From Streptomyces griseus (GTDB lineage: Bacteria; Bacteroidota; Bacteroidia; Chitinophagales; Chitinophagaceae): 8,605 nt of DNA. The position numbers were made by a program, and so were the translations under genes. The notes beneath the pieces are model-generated. The model saw only the letters and a program-made list of their open reading frames with translations, was not told where the DNA came from and ran no database searches. Shown here piece after piece: positions 1 to 5,201 of this stretch. How positions within the stretch are numbered: position 1 is the stretch's first letter; every line of letters starts with the position of its first letter. The stretch is from the NCBI GenBank assembly GCA_943323705.2, contig CALPIT020000102.1:1-8605 (forward strand), written 5' to 3'.

Positions 1-380
1 AATACTTCCATTCTTCGGGCATCAATCATTGGACAAACCAAGCTTTCCTGATCACCTGTGCTTGATAGAATATCATGAGCCATCATTTCAAGTGTGCTAA
101 TCGCTATTAGTGGTTTTTGAAGGGTGTAAGCGAGTCCTTTTGCTGCCGACATGCCAACACGTAATCCTGTATAAGAGCCGGGGCCTTTTGTTACCGCAAT
201 AGCATCAAGTTCTGTAATTGAAATGGCTGCTTTTTTTAAAAGCCCATCTATTGCTGGATGCAAAAATGAAGCATGGTCTTTTTGTGTATGATTTTCGGCT
301 ATAAAAACGGGCAGTCCATTTTCTGAAATGCAAACAAAAGCAGTTTCTTGTGCGGTATCTATATTTAAAATTAAACTCAT
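1..380 (-). CDS. tsaB: TsaB, tRNA threonylcarbamoyladenosine (t6A) biosynthesis protein, partial at the left edge
   Basis: The visible part is the N-terminal 126 residues; the family is usually about 220-230 residues, so roughly the last 100 lie outside the window. It starts with MSLILNIDTA, an ASKHA-fold first strand. It carries the family signature GPGSYTGLRVG at residues 66-76, followed by the helix beginning SAAKGLAY, and PMIDARRMEV at 117-126, which matches the usual TsaB 'IDARR.EV' segment. TsaB is the non-catalytic partner that dimerises with TsaD and, with TsaE, lets TsaD transfer threonylcarbamoyl from TC-AMP to A37 of ANN-decoding tRNAs in the cytoplasm. Its ATG (378-380) overlaps the TAA stop of the upstream gene as TAATG, so the two are very likely co-transcribed and translationally coupled. 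The family assignment is secure; the exact 3' end cannot be seen. Confidence 0.93.
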   Translation of the reverse strand, partial: MSLILNIDTAQETAFVCISENGLPVFIAENHTQKDHASFLHPAIDGLLKKAAISITELDAIAVTKGPGSYTGLRVGMSAAKGLAYTLQKPLIAISTLEMMAHDILSSTGDQESLVCPMIDARRMEV

Positions 381-991
381 TATGAAGACGCTTCATTTGT
401 TAATAAAAGTGATGGTTGGTATCTTTTATCTGATTTGCTCAAATTTTCAAGAAGTTTGAAAATATTTGTAATACCAATTTCTTCTTTCCATTCAAATGGA
501 CCTTTTGGATAATTGGTACCTAATTTCATTGCCGTATCAATTTCAGTTTCGGTACTTACATTTTGCTCTTTGGCAAAATAAGCTTCATTGATAATCATTG
601 ATAAGATTCGCGGTGCAATAAATCCGGGTTCATCTGGTGTGATGGCATAAGATTTATTAATGGCGTTTAGGATATCGATATGTTGCTGGCTTATATTGCC
701 CGCCACTTCCCATAAATTTCTTTGAATAAATCCATTCCAGCCATTCATTCTAACGACATTTGTTGGGTGATTGCTTTCTTTCAATGTGTTACTGACAGCG
801 TTAATGAAAATCGGCTTATTTAGATGAGAATAATTTTCATTACACGCATTTTCATTCAGATTGAAATATCCGTCTGCATCGGGGAAATCTCTCCATTCAC
901 TAATATGAGTAGTTGTAATCCAATCAATTGAAGTTGAAAGTGATTTTATATACAAGCTAAAATCCTCATTACACAGGATGATAATTTTCAT
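380..991 (-). CDS. Shortened 3-hydroxyacyl-CoA dehydrogenase-like protein (C-terminal 3HCDH domain, no Rossmann nucleotide site)
   Basis: This 203-residue protein has a recognisable 3HCDH C-terminal domain at about residues 122-185, with GFIAPRIL, INEAYFAKE, the segment IDTAMKLGTNYPKGPFEW (151-168) and EEIG. In authentic 3-hydroxybutyryl-CoA dehydrogenases (about 280 residues) the corresponding text reads roughly GFvvNRil...iDtamklG.nhPmGPl. The N-terminal part is only about 115 residues. It begins MKIIILCNED and shows no GxGxxG. By eye, FINAVSNTLKE (62-72) and VVRMNGWNGF (79-88) line up with the family's 'SNTSSl' and 'viGmHFfNPvp' motifs, which would replace the catalytic His with Asn83 while keeping a Glu (Glu95 in LWEVAG). 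I infer a non-oxidoreductase paralogue. The ATG at 989-991 is supported by a TATTTTTG box 17 nt upstream. Its stop overlaps the tsaB start. The function is unknown; the family call is moderately to highly certain. Confidence 0.75.
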   Translation of the reverse strand: MKIIILCNEDFSLYIKSLSTSIDWITTTHISEWRDFPDADGYFNLNENACNENYSHLNKPIFINAVSNTLKESNHPTNVVRMNGWNGFIQRNLWEVAGNISQQHIDILNAINKSYAITPDEPGFIAPRILSMIINEAYFAKEQNVSTETEIDTAMKLGTNYPKGPFEWKEEIGITNIFKLLENLSKSDKRYQPSLLLTNEASS

Positions 992-1007
992 TGTGGAAAA
1001 GTTTTAG

Positions 1008-1015
1008 CAAAAATA
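1008..1015 (-). promoter_or_regulatory. Candidate -7 box (TATTTTTG) for the 3HCDH-like/tsaB operon
   Basis: Read on the minus strand, this matches the Bacteroidota housekeeping -7 consensus TAnnTTTG. It ends 16 nt before the ATG at 991, giving a leader of about 10 nt. I see no convincing -33 TTTG at the usual spacing, so this is a motif match only. Confidence 0.35.
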
Positions 1016-1031
1016 GGTGCTTGAATAGGAA

Positions 1032-1039
1032 TATATTTG
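1032..1039 (+). promoter_or_regulatory. Candidate -7 box (TATATTTG) for ridA
   Basis: Exact match to TAnnTTTG, ending 18 nt before the ridA ATG (1058). It sits back to back with the minus-strand box at 1008-1015, so the 66-nt gap looks like a compact divergent promoter. It also argues against translation starting at the in-frame TTG at 1037, which lies inside the box. No clear -33 element was seen. Confidence 0.45.
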
Positions 1040-1057
1040 CATTACAAAAAAAATAAA

Positions 1058-1441
1058 ATGTTCGATAAGACTATTGTTAATACATTAGATGCGCCCGCTC
1101 CGATAGGTCCGTATGCACAAGCAGTAAAAACAGGTAATCTTTTATTTATTTCCGGACAAATAGCCTTGGTTGCCGAAACAGGAGAATTAATTACTAGTTC
1201 AATTGCAGAAGAAACACATCAGGTCATGAAAAACCTTCAGGCCATATTAAAATCTGAACAAGCAGACTTCAGCAATATCATTAAAACCAATATTTTCTTA
1301 AGTGGAATGGAACATTTTTCCATTGTAAATGAAGTATACGGACAATATTTTTCCGGTGATTTCCCTGCCAGGGAAACTGTTGCTGTAAAAGGCTTACCTA
1401 GAAATGTAAATGTAGAAATCAGCATGATTGCTTCTGTATGA
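1058..1441 (+). CDS. ridA: RidA (YjgF/YER057c/UK114) reactive imine/enamine deaminase
   Basis: At 127 residues this is the normal length for the family. Signature segments in order are PIGPYAQAV (15-23), FISGQI (30-35), and the C-terminal block PARETVAVKGLPRNVNVEI (103-121). Arg105 and Glu120 fall at the same numbers as the key active-site residues of E. coli RidA, and Tyr19 is the usual aromatic residue of the pocket. RidA is a cytosolic homotrimer that hydrolyses 2-aminoacrylate and 2-aminocrotonate, released by PLP-dependent dehydratases, to pyruvate or 2-ketobutyrate plus ammonia, protecting PLP enzymes. I chose ATG 1058 rather than the upstream in-frame TTG 1037: it gives the standard N-terminus MFDKTIVNT and leaves the promoter box outside the gene. 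The stop is one base before the next start, so the two genes form an operon. Confidence 0.95.
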   Translation: MFDKTIVNTLDAPAPIGPYAQAVKTGNLLFISGQIALVAETGELITSSIAEETHQVMKNLQAILKSEQADFSNIIKTNIFLSGMEHFSIVNEVYGQYFSGDFPARETVAVKGLPRNVNVEISMIASV

Positions 1442-1442
1442 T

Positions 1443-2363
1443 ATGATCATCATCACCGCACCTGTTCATGATATTTTGATTGAGACGTTACATAAAAACG
1501 GACTCGATTTTGAATATATTCCTACTGCGAATTATCAGATTTTATTTGAAAAAATTGAAACAGCCACAGGCATTGTTGTTGCCACTCAAATCAACATTGA
1601 TCAAAAAATACTTGACCGTGCTAATCAATTAAAATGGATAGCGCGTTTGGGAAGTGGTATGGAACACATAGATACGGTGTATGCTGAATCAAAAAATATT
1701 CGTTGTATTAGTAGTCCGGAAGGCAATAGCAATGCGGTTGCAGAACATGCGTTGGGTATGTTATTAAATCTCGTCAGAAATATCAATAAGAGTGCTGCTG
1801 AAATCAAAGAAATGAAGTGGGTGAGAAATGAAAACAGAGGTACGGAACTCAGCGGCAAGGTAGCAGGAATCATTGGGTATGGAAATACAGGGGCTCAATT
1901 TGCAAAGATTTTATCTGCTTTAGGGATGACTGTTCTAGCTTACGATAAATACAAAAAAGGCTTTGAGCGTAATTTGATTAAAGAAGCCAGCGTTGCAGAG
2001 ATCGCAGAGATGGCTGATGTGGTGAGTTTTCATCTTCCATATAATGCCGAGACGAACCATTTTGGGGACAAAGATTTTTTTTCTTCCCTGAAAAAACGGC
2101 CGATAATAATCAATACTTCAAGAGGGAAAATAGTGGATACGGAAGCTCTGATTGATGCATTGCAACAAAAACAAATTCGAACAGTAGCTTTGGATGTAAT
2201 GGAAAACGAAAACTTGAAAGCGCTTTCAGAAAAACAGCATGATCAGTTGGTTTGGTTAAGCGCTCAGGACAATGTGCTGTTGACGCCGCATATTGCAGGT
2301 TACACATTTGAAGCGGCATATAAAATGAGTAAAATTTTGTTGGAAAAACTTGGAATTTACTGA
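1443..2363 (+). CDS. D-isomer-specific 2-hydroxyacid dehydrogenase (phosphoglycerate dehydrogenase-like)
   Basis: This 306-residue cytosolic NAD-dependent oxidoreductase interconverts 2-oxoacids and D-2-hydroxyacids. The substrate-binding half includes ARLGSGMEHID (67-77). The dimerisation helix AEHALGMLLNLVRN spans 100-113. The nucleotide loop is GYGNTG (145-150), with Asp168 at the end of the next strand indicating NAD rather than NADP. The catalytic triad looks complete: Arg227 in NTSRG, Glu254 in DVMENE and His283 in TPHIAG. The length matches short SerA-type enzymes without ACT domains, but the substrate cannot be fixed from motifs; phosphoglycerate, glyoxylate and 2-ketobutyrate reductases all share them. 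ATG 1443 follows the ridA stop by one base; an in-frame TTG at 1428 would only add MLLYD and is less likely. The linkage to ridA suggests a substrate among RidA's 2-oxoacid products, which is inference. Confidence 0.9.
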   Translation: MIIITAPVHDILIETLHKNGLDFEYIPTANYQILFEKIETATGIVVATQINIDQKILDRANQLKWIARLGSGMEHIDTVYAESKNIRCISSPEGNSNAVAEHALGMLLNLVRNINKSAAEIKEMKWVRNENRGTELSGKVAGIIGYGNTGAQFAKILSALGMTVLAYDKYKKGFERNLIKEASVAEIAEMADVVSFHLPYNAETNHFGDKDFFSSLKKRPIIINTSRGKIVDTEALIDALQQKQIRTVALDVMENENLKALSEKQHDQLVWLSAQDNVLLTPHIAGYTFEAAYKMSKILLEKLGIY

Positions 2364-2385
2364 TGCTGTAAATTTTTCTTTTCCC

Positions 2386-2393
2386 TATATTTG
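2386..2393 (+). promoter_or_regulatory. Candidate -7 box (TATATTTG) for greA
   Basis: Exact TAnnTTTG match, identical to the ridA box. It is the only good match between the dehydrogenase stop and greA and lies upstream of the terminator hairpin at 2402-2439, so a transcript from it would begin almost at the hairpin. No clear -33 TTTG is visible. Confidence 0.4.
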
Positions 2394-2401
2394 TAAATAT
2401 G

Positions 2402-2439
2402 CAACGCTTTGGTAAGACTAAGGCGTTGTCTTTTTTTTT
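2402..2439 (+). terminator. Strong intrinsic terminator between the ridA operon and greA
   Basis: CAACGCTTTGG (2402-2412) pairs with CTAAGGCGTTG (2418-2428), an 11-bp stem with two G-U pairs and a five-base TAAGA loop. It is followed by TC and an uninterrupted run of nine T (2431-2439). It would end the ridA-dehydrogenase transcript. Because the only good greA promoter match lies before it, it may also act as a leader terminator for greA. Confidence 0.85.
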
Positions 2440-2460
2440 CTAATAGCTAAATGAATTTAT

Positions 2461-2934
2461 ATGGCAGATACTAATTATGTTACACAAGAGACCTTCGAAA
2501 AAATGCAGGAAGAGCTACATCTTTTAAAATCAGTAGACCGTCCGGCAGCGAGTAAAGCCATTGGAGAAGCCAGGGAAAAAGGCGATTTAAAAGAAAATGC
2601 AGAATATGATGCAGCAAAAGAGGCGCAGGGTTTGCTTGAAGCTAAAATAAAATATTTGGAAGGTATAATCGCAACTGCTAGGATTTTGGATGAATCAACT
2701 ATAGACTTTAGTAGGGTTAGTATTTTGACTAAAGTAACAGTAACCAATTTAGCAACAAACAAAACAGTTACTTATCATATCGTTTCTGAAAAAGAAGCTA
2801 GCTTGAAAGATGGTAAAATTTCTGTAACGTCACCAATAGGAAAAGGGTTATTGGGCAAAGTTGTGGGTGAAGTTGCTGAAGTTGTAGTTCCAGCAGGTGT
2901 TTTGAAATTTAAGGTTGAGAATATTACGGTGTAA
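2461..2934 (+). CDS. greA: Transcription elongation factor GreA
   Basis: 157 residues, essentially the canonical length. The N-terminal antiparallel coiled coil (about 8-75) carries the diagnostic tip GDLKENAEYDAAKEAQ (41-56). Asp42 and Glu45 correspond to the acidic residues (Asp41/Glu44 in E. coli) that reach through the RNA polymerase secondary channel and stimulate intrinsic transcript cleavage, rescuing backtracked complexes. The C-terminal FKBP-like domain ends with SPIGKGLLGKVVGE and VPAGVLKFKVENI, both family signatures. The ATG at 2461 gives the expected N-terminus; there is no Shine-Dalgarno sequence, as is usual in Bacteroidota. The gene follows a terminator by 21 nt. The HIT-family gene downstream runs in the same direction but is separated by a 192-nt gap containing an inverted repeat. 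The related GreB is also possible by fold, but length and tip sequence fit GreA. Confidence 0.96.
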   Translation: MADTNYVTQETFEKMQEELHLLKSVDRPAASKAIGEAREKGDLKENAEYDAAKEAQGLLEAKIKYLEGIIATARILDESTIDFSRVSILTKVTVTNLATNKTVTYHIVSEKEASLKDGKISVTSPIGKGLLGKVVGEVAEVVVPAGVLKFKVENITV

Positions 2935-2968
2935 ATTTTTGGGGCCACGAAGTTTTATATTTTAAGGG

Positions 2969-3102
2969 TTTGCCACAAAGACACAAAGGCACAAAGATTC
3001 ACTAAGATTGATGTTGTTTTTCTACGATAAATAATTAATTGAGATATTAATTCACTAGTGATTTTTTTGTGAAATTTAGTGTCTTAGTGCCTTTGTGGCA
3101 AA
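2969..3102. repeat. Imperfect inverted repeat with 34-nt arms (CACAAAG-type) between greA and the HIT gene
   Basis: The arm at 2969-3002 and the reverse complement of the arm at 3069-3102 agree at about 28 of 34 positions. The left arm contains three tandem 8-nt units CACAAAGR (2974-2997). The 66-nt centre holds the perfect palindrome TCACTAGTGA (3052-3061). A degenerate partial copy, GCCACGAAG, lies just outside at 2944-2952. There is no ORF, transposase or obvious target-site duplication. It could be a dispersed palindromic element, a non-autonomous MITE-like unit, or a structured 3'/5' UTR. I have a general recollection of CACAAAG-rich intergenic repeats in Bacteroidota genomes, which was not checked here. 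Confidence 0.8.
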
Positions 3103-3126
3103 AATCATTAAAAATCCCCAATACCA

Positions 3127-3516
3127 ATGACCATTTTTTCAAAAATCATCAACGGAGAAATCCCATCTTACAAAATTGCTGAAGATGAAAATTTCTATGC
3201 TTTTTTAGATATTTTTCCTTTGGTAAAAGGTCATGTACTTGTGGTACCGAAAATTGAAGTGGATAAGATTTTTGATTTGCCCGAAAATTATCTTTCAGCT
3301 ATGATGCTGTTTGCAAAACCTATTGCCAAAGCCATCGAAAAATCCTTTGACTGTAATCGTTGTGGTATTAGTGTTATCGGATTAGAAGTGCCACATGCGC
3401 ATATGCATCTTCTGCCCATTAATAATGCAGATGATTTGAATTTCACGAGAGAGAAATTGAAGTTGTCGAAGGAAGAGATGGAAGAGGTGAGGAGTAAGAT
3501 TGTGAAAGCATTATAA
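3127..3516 (+). CDS. HIT-family protein (histidine-triad nucleotide hydrolase/transferase)
   Basis: This 129-residue single-domain cytosolic protein opens with IFSKIINGEIPSYKIAED (3-20), the classic start of bacterial HIT/Hint proteins. It continues with FLDIFPLVKGHVLVVPK (26-42) and has the histidine triad VPHAHMHLLPI at 88-98, with His90, His92 and His94. His92 is the expected nucleophile forming the nucleotidyl-His intermediate. Family members cleave AMP or NMP from phosphoramidates, aminoacyl-adenylates or dinucleoside polyphosphates; the physiological substrate cannot be inferred. Before the triad, ISVIGLEV replaces the more common 'n.g..agq.V' loop, a small variation. The start at ATG 3127 lies 24 nt after the inverted repeat ends. 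I found no exact promoter box upstream, so it may be read through from greA. It converges on ruvC. Confidence 0.93.
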   Translation: MTIFSKIINGEIPSYKIAEDENFYAFLDIFPLVKGHVLVVPKIEVDKIFDLPENYLSAMMLFAKPIAKAIEKSFDCNRCGISVIGLEVPHAHMHLLPINNADDLNFTREKLKLSKEEMEEVRSKIVKAL

Positions 3517-3519
3517 TTG

Positions 3520-3626
3520 TTCAATAGGTTCAATACGTTCAATACGTTTAATGGTTTAAAACGCTGCGCTGGTTTAACGGTTTAATTCGTTAGGGTGGTA
3601 ACCATTAAACCCTTAAACTATTAAAC
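3520..3626. repeat. GTTCAATA/GTTTAATGG repeat cluster in the HIT-ruvC convergent gap
   Basis: The plus strand begins with decamer-like direct repeats GTTCAATAGG, GTTCAATAC, GTTCAATAC, then GTTTAATGGTTTAA (3546-3559) and GGTTTAACGGTTTAATTCG. An inverted copy follows: GTTTAATGGTTT (3546-3557) pairs with TAACCATTAAAC (3599-3610) at 11 of 12 positions. The tail TTAAACC (3621-3627) overlaps the ruvC stop codon. The cluster fills the whole gap between convergent genes and may act as a bidirectional 3'-end structure. The module GTTTAATGGTTTAA recurs at 6015-6028. Confidence 0.75.
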
Positions 3627-4193
3627 CTTCTTTACCCTCTCCGGATTCTTCGCTAAAAAATCACTCCACCCTGATGTTTTTTTTGTCTTTGTACCAACAG
3701 TGGTGATATTTCCTTGTTGAAAGTGATGGCAAAGGGCAACAGCTAGAGCATCCGTTGCATCCATGTATTTGGGATCTTCTTTAAAAGAAAGGATTTGTTG
3801 CAGCATTTTCATTACCTGTTCTTTACCCGCATTTCCGTTTCCAGTTATGGATTGTTTTATTTTTTTGGGTGAGTATTCGCAGATGGGAAGTCCGGCTTGC
3901 ATGGCTGCTGCAATGGCCACGCCTTGTGCTCTACCGAGTTTCAGCATACTTTGAACATTCTTGCCAAAGAACGGTGCTTCAATAGCGAAATCGTTGGCTT
4001 TGTATTTTTTGATCAGCTCAGAGACTTTGTTATGAATTTTTTCGAGACGTTGATAAGCATCGTCGGTAGGTGATAATTTCAGCACACCCATGTCGAGTAA
4101 TTCTATACCTTTTTGTTTTACGGCTATCAATCCAAAGCCCATGATGATGGTTCCTGGATCGATGCCTAAAATGATTTTTGATGCTTTTTGCAA
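3621..4193 (-). CDS. ruvC: Crossover junction endodeoxyribonuclease RuvC
   Basis: 190 residues (the family is about 160-190). RuvC is the Holliday-junction resolvase: as a dimer with the RuvAB motor it makes symmetric nicks at recombination intermediates. The RNase H-fold acidic residues are all present: Asp12 in GIDPG, Glu72 in AIEAPF, and Asp145 and Asp148 in MDATDALAVA. Other signatures are the GRAQGVAIAA helix (88-97) and PKKIKQSITGNGNAGKEQV (109-127). The C-terminal extension from about residue 160 is basic and Ser/Thr-rich (TKTKKTSGWSDF). There is no ATG in frame before the stop at 4245-4247, so I take TTG at 4191-4193 as the start; it gives LQKASKIILGIDPG, a normal N-terminus. The TAA stop lies inside the repeat in the convergent gap. 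ruvA and ruvB are not nearby. Confidence 0.95.
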   Translation of the reverse strand: MQKASKIILGIDPGTIIMGFGLIAVKQKGIELLDMGVLKLSPTDDAYQRLEKIHNKVSELIKKYKANDFAIEAPFFGKNVQSMLKLGRAQGVAIAAAMQAGLPICEYSPKKIKQSITGNGNAGKEQVMKMLQQILSFKEDPKYMDATDALAVALCHHFQQGNITTVGTKTKKTSGWSDFLAKNPERVKKV

Positions 4194-4226
4194 AGGGCTG
4201 CCTATTTTTATGGATAAATTTCTTTC

Positions 4227-5198
4227 TTGAACAAAAGTATTAAATTAATAGTCAATTACTTTCTGGGTCCCTTGTTGTTTGTTGTATTGGCTTATTTGTT
4301 ATACAAACAAATTATCCAACAGCCTGATTTGGAAATTAGATGGACACAAATAAAAAGCAGCTGGAAGCAGCCGCTGTTCTGGCTTGTGGTAATGATGTTG
4401 TTCTTGAATTGGGGCTTAGAAGCTTTGAAATGGCAATTGCTGTTATCACCGTTGGAAAAAATAAGTTTTTCAAAATCACTGAAATCAGTATTTGCTGGAT
4501 GCAGTATCACCATGCTCACACCCAATCGTACAGGAGAATTTGGGGGGAGAATTTTATTTGTGCGTCCTGAAAACAGAATAAAAGCCATTTCAGCTACAAT
4601 AGTTGGAAGTATCAGTCAACTGACCATTACCATTTTTTTTGGCGTACTAGCAATCATAATTTTAAGAAATGCAAGTGCAGGTTATAAATTAATAAAGGGT
4701 TTGCCTTGGATTTTTAATCCATATGTTTTAGTAATCAGTAGCTTAGTTGGCTTCATGTTGTTAATGATTTTTTTTAGATTAAATTTCCTGGTTAATTATT
4801 TAGTGCGTATTCCGGGTGTTAAAAAAATCAGTCAGCATATTTCATTTCTGAATTTCTTCAACAGAAAAATATTGTTAAGAATACTATTTTATTCTTTGCT
4901 GCGGTATTTGATTTTTATATTGCAGTACATTTTTTTGTTGCATGTTTTACATGTTGACATTGATGGATTTTTTTCTTTTGGTTTGCTGGCATTATTTTAT
5001 TTAACCATGGCGATTTTGCCAACTATTGGATTTACGGAGTTACCCGTGAGAGCAACAACAAGTGTGTTGATATTGGGATTGGTTTCTGAAAATGTATTGG
5101 GAATACAAGCGGCTGCATTAGGCATTTGGATTATCAATTTGGTTGTTCCGTCGATCATTGGCAGCTTTTATATTTTAAGGACAAAAATTTATAAATAA
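4227..5198 (+). CDS. Flippase-like integral membrane protein, LPG_synthase_TM (UPF0104) family
   Basis: This 323-residue protein is almost entirely hydrophobic. Membrane segments lie at about 7-27, 50-68, 120-147, 163-186, 216-241, 248-268 and 296-317. The cytoplasmic-side signature ITMLTPNRTGEFGGRILFV (94-112) is the 'tPgr.GE..GR' motif of the family that includes the flippase half of MprF. There is no C-terminal aminoacyl-transferase domain, so it is not a full lysyl-PG synthase. Homologues are thought to move or help synthesise envelope lipids; the substrate here is unknown. No ATG gives a complete N-terminus: TTG 4227 (MNKSIKLIVNYFLG...) is the only conventional start after the in-frame stop at 4215-4217. 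A six-codon ORF from ATG 4210 ends TGA across this TTG. The next gene begins 3 nt after the stop, indicating an operon. Confidence 0.85.
   Translation: MNKSIKLIVNYFLGPLLFVVLAYLLYKQIIQQPDLEIRWTQIKSSWKQPLFWLVVMMLFLNWGLEALKWQLLLSPLEKISFSKSLKSVFAGCSITMLTPNRTGEFGGRILFVRPENRIKAISATIVGSISQLTITIFFGVLAIIILRNASAGYKLIKGLPWIFNPYVLVISSLVGFMLLMIFFRLNFLVNYLVRIPGVKKISQHISFLNFFNRKILLRILFYSLLRYLIFILQYIFLLHVLHVDIDGFFSFGLLALFYLTMAILPTIGFTELPVRATTSVLILGLVSENVLGIQAAALGIWIINLVVPSIIGSFYILRTKIYK
4232..4239 (-). promoter_or_regulatory. Candidate -7 box (TACTTTTG) for ruvC
   Basis: Minus-strand match to TAnnTTTG, ending 38 nt before the ruvC TTG. It lies inside the first codons of the divergent flippase-like gene, so the two transcription units would overlap at their 5' ends. 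Motif match only. Confidence 0.3.
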
Positions 5199-5201
5199 AT
5201 T

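Noticed and set aside
205..396. 63-codon ORF overlapping tsaB in another minus-strand frame
   Set aside because: The tsaB frame carries the conserved family motifs; this frame is basic and aromatic-rich without any recognisable domain.
1037..1057. Upstream TTG start extending ridA by seven residues
   Set aside because: The TTG lies inside the candidate promoter box TATATTTG and would add a Lys/Asn-rich tail not seen in RidA; ATG 1058 gives the normal N-terminus and E. coli-like numbering of Arg105 and Glu120.
1428..1442. Upstream TTG start extending the 2-hydroxyacid dehydrogenase into ridA
   Set aside because: It would add only MLLYD; ATG 1443 directly begins the first strand and follows the ridA stop by one base.
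2475..2762. 95-codon minus-strand ORF antisense to greA
   Set aside because: Shadow of the greA frame, whose protein is unmistakable; Ser/Ala/Phe-rich with no family resemblance.
2969..3102. Inverted repeat considered as an insertion sequence
   Set aside because: Only 134 bp, no transposase ORF and no clear target-site duplication; at most a non-autonomous element.
4292..4588. ORFs of 98 codons (minus) and 76 codons (plus, 4340-4570) within the flippase-like gene
   Set aside because: Both overlap a strongly supported membrane-protein frame and show no domain or start context of their own.
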